DNA from: Rhodosporidiobolus odoratus
Lineage: Eukaryota > Basidiomycota > Microbotryomycetes > Sporidiobolales > Sporidiobolaceae
Assembly: GCA_034387635.1 (NCBI GenBank)
Contig: JAOANU010000017.1
Coordinates: 682,001 to 746,000, forward strand
Reading direction: 5' to 3'
DNA: 64,000 bases
Positions 43,914 through 54,104 of the stretch are shown piece after piece. A program made the translations under genes and the position numbers. The stretch's first letter is position 1; the number at the start of each line of letters is the position of its first letter. The notes beneath the pieces are model-generated. The model saw nothing but the letters and a program-made list of their open reading frames with translations, searched no databases and was not told the origin of the DNA.

Positions 43914-44205
43914 ACAGAAGAGGCGATCTAAGGCGGAGCCGTGAACTCTGGGCCCCATCATTCCGTAGGAGGGACCGCTGCTACAGATGATTGTGGCACT
44001 GTTCACTCGTGACCTGTTAACTCAGGCCTGGACGGAACATCGGTAGAGTAAACGATACAACAATGACAGTGACAACAAAGACACGAATTACTGCTACATC
44101 CATCGCACTACCATCGCTGAGCCGACCTCCCAACCCCCGTCTCACATAGCTCAATCATCTGTACACACCGACTCACAAACGCCGACAAAGAAGAAGCACT
44201 CTCGA
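43914..44205. other. convergent spacer
   Basis: About 290 bases between the stops of CTP1 and the sugar transporter; nothing recognised. Confidence 0.4.
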
Positions 44206-44438
44206 TCAAGCCAACCCCTCATCCCTCTCTGACCTCCCAATATCCTCCTCCCTGCTCTCCTCCGCCTTGTCCAACTCCTTCTCGTTCTCGTTCTTGGTGA
44301 TTCGGTGGGACGTACCGTTGCCGAGAGCGCCGGTGCAGACGTAGGATTTGAATTTCCAGGCGGGGACTCGGTTGGCGAAGAGTTCATCGAGCTCTGTTTG
44401 AGTTTGGGAAACGCGTTATCGTTCGAAGTAATTCAAAA

Positions 44439-44507
<69 letters not shown>

Positions 44508-47423
44508 AAAGCGAGCAGGAGAGAGGCGTGGAAAAGAAACGGAACGTCAGCTGTGAGAGAAAAAGGGGGGGGGGGCCGAAAAAGGAAAACGAGGAAGATG
44601 AGCGAACCTTCAAGCGTGCGCCCTTCGGTCTCTGCACGACTCCTCAGCAGCAGTCAGTATATATCGAGGAGCATAAGGAGTGATCAGGTAAGGAGATGCC
44701 GAGAGAGACAAAGGTGGAGAACGAACCGGGAAGGAAGAAGATAATCCAGAGAAAGGTGACGAAGCAGCTTGGAAACCAGATCCAAGCGATGCGGGCGCCG
44801 AGTTCGTTGATGTCTACAATTGAACGAAGGATCCGCATCGTTAGCGGAGGTCGCAGGATACAGACGAGAAGCAGAAGGACGGCAAGAATGGCCAAGGCCA
44901 GGAAGTGGGCAACAGGTGCAGGGATGGGAGGGAAACGGCGAAGGTACGACACAAAGGAAACGTAGACGTACAGCGCGGAGTCGTAAAGACTGTATAGAAG
45001 TGAGGCGGAGGGAGGCAAGAGATGTCAGCCTCAGATCCCGAGCAGGCGGGTCAAGTACGTGGAGTAATTCACCTGTGAGCCACGCCTGCGTCGACCAAGA
45101 GAAACGAAGCAGTCAGCAGGTGAGCTCAAACCGGGGAATGGTCAGATCTCGTAGACGAACCGCGATAAAACCGACGGTCATGGCAAAGCCGAAGGTCAAA
45201 GACCGCAGACGGTTCGAGGGAATCTCAGCGCCTGCTGCCCAAGCGAGAGGGCCGACCGCAAAGCCGTAGCACTGCCAGGGACGAACCAGGTCAGGACTCG
45301 AAAACACGCGATCTCGTCGCGCAGGATGGAAGAAAAAAGGCCTGGGCGGAGGTATAGGCAAACTTACAACCTGGAAGATGCACACCATAGCAACCAGCGC
45401 TTTACCGCTGGCTTCGTTCTTGCTGCCGGTGCCCTTTGTCGGATAGACCTCGTTGAGTGCGCCGACGATGAGGAAGCATACGGAGCTGATCCCGAATGCC
45501 GTGGCTAGGAGGGTCTTGCGACCGACGTAGCGTGCGAGGAAGGGGGCCATACAAGCGCCGATGAAGCCGCAGACGGAGAGGATGACTGCGAGGGAGAGGA
45601 GGAAGGAATGGTCAGGTCCGTCCGCAAGTGGATGAGCGGACGTGACTAGGGAGGTGGATGGCAGCAGGGTAGCGAAAATCGCTAGGGAAGGTGAACGTGA
45701 GGCGGAGAAAGAAGAAGAGCTGACTTGTATTGCGGAAGGCACTGCAGAAGGAGACTGAGGTCAACAGGTGCTGGCTGTTTGAGAAGGTCAAAAGGAGATG
45801 GCTTACTCCGACCCTGGCGAGGCGATCTGGAAGAAGACCTGCGCGCGAACAATGTGGGTCAGTATATGTAGTAAATGTGTGATGAGGGCCACTTGGGCCA
45901 TACCGTGCCATATCCAACAAGGAAGTTAATGCTGCAAAGGCATTAAGAATCAGTCAAGCCTGGAGGGTTGACAAAGCCAGGCAGAGTAGCTCACCCAGAG
46001 GCAGCGTGCAGCGTCACTGTTCCACATGCTAGCAGCGTTCGGCGGAGGTCGGTCCCCCTAGAAAAGGTGTCTCAAGTCAGCAAAGTGCGGCCCGGTACAG
46101 AAGCTGTAGGTTCAGCACACCTGAAGATGTCCATCAATGTCGCTCCTGCCTGCGCCTCCTTCTCCGCCTGAATGGCCGCCTTGATCGTGTCCAACTCAAG
46201 AAGGATATGGTCCGGATTATAGTCCTGGCCCCTGACTTTCTTCAAACTCTCCAGAGCCTCTTCCTCCCTGCCTTGAGTAGCGAGCCAACGCGGCGACTCG
46301 GGCATGAAGGTTGCGGAGTAGATCATCAGCCAGACAGGGACGGCATAGAGGATTATGAGCTGATACTGGTAAGAATGCTTGGTAAGATTCTTGACGAAGG
46401 CTGCAAGCAAAGAAGGAGTGGAATGTCAGCATCCTTGTGAGGGATAGCGCAACGTGAATAACGGGCCGGACTAATGTACCTTTGCTGATGACGGCGCCGA
46501 TGATGCCGCCAATGCCTTGAAAGACTTGGAAAGATGAGACGAAGGAACCGCGTAGATGGCCAGGAGACGTCTCGGAGATCCATAAGACGACGAGGTTGAC
46601 TGCATGACTGTATTGCGTCAAAGAGCTGCAAAGGGCTCGACGGGGAATAGAAGAAGAGCGCACCGAGAGCACCATTCGAGATACCGAGCAGCAAGCGACC
46701 GACGTAGATCGCCTCGCGGGCAGTAACGAGGATCTGTATGGTGACTGCGACGCAGCCGATGACAGAAGCCTACATAGGGAGGACGTCAGAGGACATCCAG
46801 AAGCGACCGACGCGAAGAGACGTACGACGAAGAAGCCGGCTCGACGTCCCCAGTACCGGCTGAAGGGTCCGATCTGTGATTAGGAGTATGTCAGCATCTG
46901 TCGTCTGCCTCGATGCGTGACGAGAGGAACTCACAGCAGCGCTAGCGCAGATCAAGCCGACTTGCAGGCTTGATAGGGCAAGGAGACCCGGGGGGACACA
47001 GTTCAGGTTCGTGAGCATGTTGAAGCGGGAAGCTGACGCACAGTGAGGTGATGAGCTGCTGAAAGGTCGTCTCGATCACATACTTCCCACTCGGGGACGG
47101 GTCGCCGAAAACTCTGAGGAAGCCTGGCAACGTGACAATCAGGGAAAGGTAGAATCAATCTATTCTCCGTCCACTCAAATAGGATCCACGTACCTTGCAT
47201 GGCTTGGAACCCATTGATGATGGCTGACAGAAGCGGAGTAAGCATTGACAGTCAGTGCAGCGTCTACACTAGAAGGTTGAAGGAAAAACGGACTAGTGTC
47301 GAGGTTGTACTGGAAAGTGCCGACCGCTACGAGCAGGGCGTAGACGAACGCTCTGCGGTTCTCCCAAAATGTGGTTTGTGGAATGCCAGTGATGGCGACG
47401 TTTCCTCCAGCGAAGCCAGGCAT
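44206..47423 (-). CDS. MFS sugar-type transporter (19 exons)
   Basis: Exons: 47294-47423, 47194-47223, 47042-47123, 46935-46968, 46826-46873, 46664-46769, 46480-46599, 46121-46400, 45995-46057, 45904-45931, 45807-45838, 45725-45741, 45368-45585, 45161-45271, 45073-45085, 44972-44989, 44727-44813, 44608-44631, 44206-44393. All phases close; 542 aa. Twelve-helix sugar-porter landmarks are YWGRRAGFF, MPESPRWLATQGR, ARYVGRKTLL, WAAGAEIPSNRLRS and ETEGRTLEELDELF. The substrate is not deducible; the group includes hexose, disaccharide and acid permeases. A further coding exon may lie upstream (ATG at 47729), joined by a long intron. The intron 44394-44607 holds the poly-G tract. Divergent from the dioxygenase at 47983. 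Confidence 0.87.
44439..44506. repeat. poly-G tract (68 nt) in transporter intron
   Basis: An uninterrupted run of about 68 G (poly-C in the transcript) lies in the intron 44394-44607. A second run of 11 G is at 44565-44575 in the same intron. The true length may vary between cells or reads. Confidence 0.9.
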
Positions 47424-47982
47424 GTTGCGAAGGTCGAGTGAGGAGCTGACAAAGTCGGAAGCGGCAAGGGAGCGGGTGAAGAGGCGAATGCCGACGTGCA
47501 GTGAGGCGAATGGAAGAGATCTAGCGAGAGAAAGAGCGCCTGACTCCTGCAGGATGAAGCACAGAGAAGCGGGAACGGTCGTGGCGGAAAAAGCAAAGAA
47601 GCGGCAGCACTCCTGCTAGATGTCGCAGGGCGCCTCGGAGACGCCGGTGAGACGGACATCTGACACTTTGGGAATAGCAGTTGAAGGCACCGGCTCGGAG
47701 CGTTTGCGGTCACGCGGTGGACCGTTCATAGTGGAAAATGGAAGCAGAAGTGCCGCCCCACTTGGCCGGGTCGGCTGAAAGTGTGCTGATCGTCCTTTCG
47801 GCCGGTAGTTGAGGCTCTTGGCTGGGGAAGTTGCTAACGCTGGATCACAAGGATAAATATAGGGCGGTCGGTTCAGCCAAGGACATCGTGGGGGAAAGGC
47901 ATGCGGGGGTCGCGAGTTGGGGACGAGAAGCGGGAGTCAGCAATTTTCGATTCTTTCACCATTCGTCAACAACATCGTAAGA
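47424..47982. promoter_or_regulatory. divergent promoter region, transporter and dioxygenase
   Basis: About 560 bases between the minus-strand transporter and the plus-strand dioxygenase, less if the transporter starts at 47729. Two divergent genes that could act on one nutrient suggest shared control. GATAAATATA near 47850 could serve as a TATA element. Confidence 0.45.
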
Positions 47983-49507
47983 ATGGTGAACGCTAGCGCA
48001 ACGTACGGCAGCCTTACTGTCTACCCCTGCACCAGTACCTTCGGGGCCGAAGTCGAGGGTGTGCCGTTCGACCAAGTACCACTGCCGGAAGAAACGATCA
48101 AAGCGGTAAGTCTCGTTTCCTCCTTCATCGCTCTTCTCGCTGATGTTGCTGTCCCACCAGCTCGTCGACGTCTCCAATAAGTACTCGGTCCTCATCTTCC
48201 GCGACACCGGTCTCGATGACGCTCGTCATGTCGCCTTCTCTAAACAGCTTGGCGACCTCGAGTTCTGCCCGAAGGTATGCCCCCGCCTCTTTGGCCTGTC
48301 CTGCCTAGCTATGGACGTACAGAGTATGAACTGACGCAGACGCACCTCGTGTAGTTCAGCGGCCCCGATCAGCCCGACCGCTTCAGCTCGCCGTTAGCTC
48401 CCTCTTTTCTCCCTCCACCACGCTTGCCGACGCTGATCCCTTCTGCTCCGGCAGTCACCTCTTTGACGCCGGGAACACCAACCTCGACGGTAGCCTCGTC
48501 AAGTCCGGGACTAGGCGCTGGAACTACAACGTGAGTGCAGCAGCTTTGTTTCAAGGGATAGCTGTTCCTGATCATTGCGGTTGAACAGAAAGGGAACGCA
48601 CTCTGGCACACCGACTCGAGCTTCAACCAGCACCGCTCCAAGTACTCCCTCCTCCTCGCCCATGCCATTCCGAAAGAAGGCGGCGACACCGGTTTCGCCG
48701 ATGTGAAGAGCGCTTTTGCCGCCCTGCCGGAAGAGAAGAAGGCGGAGCTGAGGAAACTCGACGTCGAGCACGAGTAAGTAGCGTCCCTCGTATCCGTCGC
48801 TTGGAGCATTGAAGCTGAGACAAAGCCTCTTGAACAGCTTGTGGCACTCAAGGAAACTCGCTGCGCCTGAAGAATTCGCCACGCAGACGGCCCACGAGCT
48901 TGCCGCCAAGCAGCCAGCCTTCCACAGGTACGCCGCAGGCCCTCGTGCTCGCCCGCGCCCCCGCGCGCCCGCGCTGACCTTCACCCTGCCGACGCAGGCT
49001 CGTTCAAACCGCGCCCGACGGCCGCGAAACGCTGTTCATCGCGGCTCACGCCAAGCGTATTGTTGGCTGGGATCTCGAGAAGAGTCAGAAGCTCATCTGG
49101 GAGCTAATCGACCACTGCACGCAGCCTCAGGTGCGTTGAAGCCGGCGTCTTCCGTCCTCGCGAGTTAGGGGAGAAGCTGATTCCTTCGTTCTGTCGACGT
49201 CAGTTCTCGTTCGCCGCCAAATGGCACGCTCCGGGCGACCTCGTATGGTGGGATAATCGTGCTGTACGCTGGCCTGCTGTACAGTTTTGACGAATGCTCG
49301 AAGAAACTGACCTTCCCGTCTTCCTTCTTCCCACGATCCTCCCCGCCTCCGACCTGCTTTCCGTACACTGTATCGGCTCCCCACTGGCAGTCAATGCATC
49401 GGGCCACACCGTTCAGTGACCAGATGGAACGCCGCGACATGCGGCGTACGACAGTATTCGACGATGGACCGTACGCTCACGGACTCCAGGTTTCGAAGGT
49501 CGCTTGA
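47983..49507 (+). CDS. TauD/TfdA-family Fe(II)/2-oxoglutarate dioxygenase (9 exons)
   Basis: Exons 47983-48105, 48161-48274, 48355-48392, 48455-48530, 48589-48773, 48838-48927, 48998-49130, 49204-49263 and 49391-49507 give 311 aa, the family length. The iron triad is H124 and D126 in LWHTDSSF and H276 in MHRATPFSD; the Arg pair in ERRDMRRTTVF binds 2-oxoglutarate. LTVYPCTSTFGAEVEGVPF and SVLIFRDTGLDD are typical N-terminal features. Bacterial relatives cleave taurine or 2,4-dichlorophenoxyacetate; fungal ones are often annotated on that basis only, so the substrate (a sulfonate, phenoxyacid or other) is unknown. The divergent transporter is a candidate importer for it. Confidence 0.9.
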
Positions 49508-50167
49508 TGTATTGTGCCGATGCTAGGGTGATGTGACTATATGTAATATTCGCTTGAATGATTGCAAGCAGTTTGTGAGCAGTGCAAGCCCAATTTGGGG
49601 AGACACGGGGAGCAAGCGAAGGCGACGACGGGGAGTACGAGGAGGGCGTGTAAGTGCAGGCACATGTCGGTCCGACAGTCGTCAGGCGCAGAAGATCTCA
49701 GTCAAAGCGTCAAACGGGAAGGCGGGAGGAAAACAAGGAGAAACGAATCGTCTCTTCAGCTTCAGCTCCACGAACAGCTTGCTCTCAGTGACGCAGACAT
49801 CGCGCGCTCTGTGAACGACTGAGCCTTGCACCAGAAAGAAATGCTGCGAAGACGAGAGGAGAAAATGTCTGCTTGGAGAACGAGACGACGGAGAGTATAC
49901 TAGCCTGATCGGGGGAGAGTATGTAGATGAGCGCGAGGGAGGAGAGACAGAACGAGGGTGAACTGTGTCACAAAGATAGTAAGAAAGACAACGAGGGAAA
50001 ACAGAAGAGAAAGAAGGGTATCCAGACAGAGGAAAGCGAAGATGAAGGCGAGCGGGGCAAATGGACAGTAATAAGAGAGCCCCCAGTAGAAAAGATGAAC
50101 AACGTAATAGCCCTAAGAAACCCGTGAAAGAGATGGAAACTGCCTCGCTTGAACCCCTCGCTCGGAC
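49508..50167. other. convergent intergenic region
   Basis: About 660 bases between the dioxygenase and the membrane protein ending at 50168. It is purine-rich on the + strand near 49920-50060. No gene recognised. Confidence 0.45.
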
Positions 50168-51178
50168 CTATCCTCGCCACTCATACCGCCGCCGTCCGTA
50201 GCGCAACCGGGCCGTCGCCGTCTGTGTCACGAGGGAGATCGTATCGTCTGCTGTGAGGGCCGAGATGATGATGCTGCCGCTGATCGTCGTCGCGCTCGCC
50301 GCTGGAATGGGCAAGTTGCCCGTAGTAGCAAGGGTCGTCCCGCTCGCCGGCGATGGTGCAGAAGTGATGACGCTCACGCTCGACGAGTCTGTCTCCGACG
50401 CCGTCTGCCCGTCTGCGCTCGAGGTGATGGTGGACTCGGAAGTGGAGGCTGAGTCTGTAGTCTGAGGGTGATCAACGGTATAGGACGAATAGAGGGAAGA
50501 GGGGACGACGGTGCCGGTGGTCAAGGTGCCTGTTCGAGTGCGGGAGCGAGAGGAAGAGCGAGAGGCAGAGACTGGGGGAGGAGGGTCGTCGTCGTGCGAA
50601 GATGAATTCCGCCTTGAGAGTCCGACGCCAAGACCGACGGCGAGCGCGACGGCGACAAGGAAAAGGGCCAGTATTCCCAGCGGCAGTGGTCGCATAAACC
50701 ATGGTTTTCGCTTGCCGCTCCTAGCTGTCGTGCCCGACCCCTGCTCCAACCCACCGTAACCTGCTTCTTTCGCAGCTGCGCCGCCCGCACCCAAGCCTCC
50801 CATTCCCGCTCCCAACATTGCTCCCGCTCCTGCTGGTGCTGCTCCCACTGGTGGCAGGGGCGGAGGGAGAGCACCTAACCCTACTCCCGGATGGGTCATT
50901 ACTGGCATTAAGCCGGCACCTCCGTACTTCTCCATCTCCCCTCTTGGCAGCGAATCGTCGCTTGCCCCGGCCATCTCATCTTCCGAGGCTCGCCCTCGTG
51001 GCCTCGCATTGAGTAGTTCGACATCGTAGCCTTCTTGTCGGTCCTGTTCGGTGAGGTCAATCTGAGCGGTTTGGGCGAGGAAGGGGTCGTCCGCGTTGGA
51101 TGAAGGTGGAGGGGCGTAAGACGTCGACGCGAGGGGAGGGGAACCTCTTGTCGGGGTGACTGAGCCTGTACGCGGCAT
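50168..51178 (-). CDS. single-pass membrane protein, EGYDV family, Ser/Thr-rich tail
   Basis: ATG at 51178 gives 336 aa in one exon (a spliced upstream start is possible). The cytoplasmic side is Pro/Gly-rich and contains DRQEGYDVELLNARPRG. One helix (LGILALFLVAVALAVGLGV), preceded by GKRKPW, is followed by RRNSSSHDDDPPPP and about 130 residues rich in Ser and Thr, likely O-glycosylated and outside the cell. The EGYDV motif and the GLGVGL helix end are shared with 62327-63698, so the two are paralogues. Function unknown. Confidence 0.75.
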   Translation of the reverse strand: MPRTGSVTPTRGSPPLASTSYAPPPSSNADDPFLAQTAQIDLTEQDRQEGYDVELLNARPRGRASEDEMAGASDDSLPRGEMEKYGGAGLMPVMTHPGVGLGALPPPLPPVGAAPAGAGAMLGAGMGGLGAGGAAAKEAGYGGLEQGSGTTARSGKRKPWFMRPLPLGILALFLVAVALAVGLGVGLSRRNSSSHDDDPPPPVSASRSSSRSRTRTGTLTTGTVVPSSLYSSYTVDHPQTTDSASTSESTITSSADGQTASETDSSSVSVITSAPSPASGTTLATTGNLPIPAASATTISGSIIISALTADDTISLVTQTATARLRYGRRRYEWRG

Positions 51179-52339
51179 CCTGGACCGTTCAAACAAGCGA
51201 GATCTGAAGCTGAATGGGTGCAAAGCGGTGAGAGAAGGCGTGAGAGGCAAAGGGTCTCGACCTCAGCTCGATGTGTGACCAATTTGTATTTGGACTGACT
51301 GGCATTACAATCTACTCCTAATCAAGCCTTACAAACCGACAAAAAGAGAATTCCTCCACATGTCTCGGCTTCGGATCGTGAGCGGAGACCGAGAGGAGCG
51401 CAGCCAAACCCGGAATAGACTTTTCTCGTTGCCCCACGCGCCTTGCGGCTTCCTCCAACTTTCTTCTGCTCTCGCTGTTCTCCTCCGCTACCCGCTTGTT
51501 TTGCGCCATTCTAGGAATGACCTTTGCCTCCCCCACCAGTCCTACCGCTCGTACCCGCAGAGCTGAATGAGATCAAAGCATTCAGCTTGTTTCCTCCAAT
51601 TCTTCCCCTTCTTACGGCCGCCGCTTGTTTTTCGGTGTCGTTTGGCACAAGCCCTGCTATCGCTCTCCGCATCCTGATGCCAAGGAGTTTGCGCGCCATT
51701 CTAGGGCCGCGTAATCGTAGCCAGCGAAGGGAGGCAAGCACCTGCGAGCACGGAGGAAGGACCTCAATGCCGGATTTCCAGAGACACAATCCTTCGGTGC
51801 AATGAGAGAAGGCAGTGCAGGTTGTATTCAACGTGCCGAACACTGCCCACCATGGCTTCCGCGTTGGCGGGCTGGCACTTGGGTGGGCAGCAAGAAATCG
51901 AGAAAAATCAGGTTGAGAAGGTCGGAGAAGGAAAGCCAGTTTCTTCGCTGCAATATGCCAGCTTCTACGGCATGGACACGCACTCGACAGCACTCCTGCC
52001 TCGCCTCGCGACAGGTGGAAGCGGTGGACATCTGGGCTTGTTGCGCTGTCCAGGTTTTCTTGTATAGGCGAGTCCAAAATAAAATTGTTTCATCGAAGTC
52101 CTCTGACGACAAAGCCTGCAGTGGCTGTCCAGGAGCATAGACGCTTGTCAGGGTAGCGCACAATGAAGGCAATAAGGAGCTAGACACATCGCTGCGCGCT
52201 TGCTCCTTCGCATTGTTCACGTGCAAGGAGAACAAGCAGTATGCTCATGAAAAGCTATAACGTGGCAGCTACAATGAATGCTGGAATACACTGTCTGTGT
52301 GTAGCATATACTCGATATAAACAAGGAAAGCCATCACAG
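51179..52339. other. intergenic, no gene recognised (about 1.2 kb)
   Basis: This lies between the start of the membrane protein gene at 51178 and the stop at 52340. A 188-codon minus-strand frame (51511-52077) has no domain character. No repeat seen. Confidence 0.4.
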
Positions 52340-53511
52340 TCACGCATTCCTCTGCCTCCAATCCTCCACATTCTCCTCGTTGCCACCCTCCAGAATCAGC
52401 ACCTCCTGGTCCTCCTCAACATCGCGATGATACGCCAGTACCTCCTCCGCTGTCGCGAAGCTCTCACTCCCTCCACTTCCATGTCCGCTGGTATCTCCGC
52501 TACTGGCCAGTGTACTCCGGCTGCGATGAACAGTTCGAGGCTGCGATTGTGAGAAGTCGGCGGTGGACGCGCCGGCTTCGCTCATACTGGCGATAGTGGA
52601 GAGACAACGAACGAGCCAACCATCAGACATGCGGACGTAGACGATGGCGCCTTGCGAAGAACCAGATGAACCGTGCGAGGGGAGGTCTTTAGGCGGAGGA
52701 GGCGGGGCGGGAAGATCGGACTCGTCTTCTTTGTCGGGCGTGGGTAAAGGGCGGTTAAGGAGCGGTGAGGAGGAAGCGACCGTGCCTGTCGAGTGGCGTC
52801 GACTAGAGTGGGAAGCGGAGGAAGAAGGGCGGATGCCAGAGAAGAGGCTGCGATACTCCTCGCCATCGTGCCCAGAGGGTGGCGTGAGGATCGATGGAGC
52901 GTATGATGCATAGGGCGAGGGGAAGTGCGGGTCGTCGAGGTCGATTGGGGACATCTCGTCGAGCGATCTTCGCGGCGCCGGATTGGCTTTCTCCTGGTCC
53001 GCCCCGGATCCCTTCTCCGGGTCTGCGGGTCCCATAGGCGCGTCGCCATACGGCTGGACGCCGAAGAGCCAGCCGACGCCTCCCCAGAGCTTCGCACCCA
53101 TCCAGGCTGAAACTGCTCCCTGACTCTTGCCAGCCTCGCCCGATCCAGCCCGCGTGTGTTCGCTGCCGCGGTAGCTGTAAAGCTCACTCTGCTCGGCTTC
53201 GGTGGTAAGAGCATAATGTGCCGCTCGATCTGGCATGGCAGGGAGGGAGTCGGCGCCGTGTAGATCATGCGGGAGGTGGTGAGCGTGCGAGGCGTCTTCT
53301 GGCGCTAGTGGGACAATGTCGGCTCGGTGTCGCTCGAGGATAGCCCGAAGCTCGGAGGACGGAAGAGCGGATGGTGAGATGCGGAGAGGGGTATGCAGAG
53401 TGAGGGCGCTGGAAGGCCCGTAAGAACGGGACGGAGGAGAAAAGGCCGGACGTCCAGCGTAAGAACAAGGAGGATAACAGCACGAAGGAGGCGATGGACC
53501 CGGCCCAGCGC
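52340..53511 (-). CDS. unrecognised Ser/Pro-rich protein (5' exon(s) not resolved)
   Basis: The frame is open from a probable acceptor (TGCAG, exon from 53511) to the stop at 52340, about 390 aa. The first in-frame ATG is at 53236, but the translation upstream looks coding (SSELRAILERHRADIVPLAP), so a further exon probably supplies the start. Internal features are LTTEAEQSELYSYRG, GAKLWGGVGWLFGVQPYG, a SPIDLDDPHFPSPYASY stretch, a Pro run, and an acidic C-terminus (EVLAYHRDVEEDQEVLIL). No known domain or transmembrane helix. Confidence 0.5.
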
Positions 53512-54104
53512 CTGCACCCTATTGCTCTTGTGATGCAGGCGATGTATCTCCTCGTAAAGCAGGCGATACCAGGGTGGGTCTGGGCAGGGGAGGGGAAAGT
53601 GCGTGCTTCCTCCCAACTCCAATTACCACCTCTAACAGGTTTGTTCTTGAGCGGCAGAACGGCTTCACCAAAGCAGGGTAAGGAGGGTCAAGACATCAAG
53701 TCGTGGCGTCAATGCAAGAAGTGCAGGAAGTTGAGGAACAAGATGGACATTGGAGCAGTCAACATGGTTAGCCAGTTCTACCATCTCCTGATGACCCGGG
53801 GCACCTTGCGTTTCTAATTCTCGTTCAAGTATATGTTGTTTTCTCTCGCGCTTGTCGATCTTCTTCAGTCAGTCGTATCTCGTTTACTTAGTCATCTTAC
53901 GGTAAATTGTTTTTTACACCCTGGCTGTGGCAGAGAAAATGGAGCACTACAAAGTACGAGGAAAGATGAATGCGGTGAAGCTGAAGGCGGAGGGGATATG
54001 CTGAAGTTAAGGAGGGGAGGAGACAAAGGGCAAACGAGACAACGTGCGGCGAAGTCGACCAGGCTGACGAGGCGGGGGAGTAGTCGGGTCGACTGTAGTG
54101 GCTG
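53512..54104. other. unresolved stretch upstream of the 52340 gene
   Basis: About 590 bases that should include the first exon(s) and promoter of the gene ending at 52340 and the 3' end of the polymerase-X-like gene. I could not close a start exon here. Confidence 0.35.

Noticed and set aside
51511..52077. 188-codon minus-strand frame
   Set aside because: No recognisable domain or signal, and flanks give no consistent exon model.
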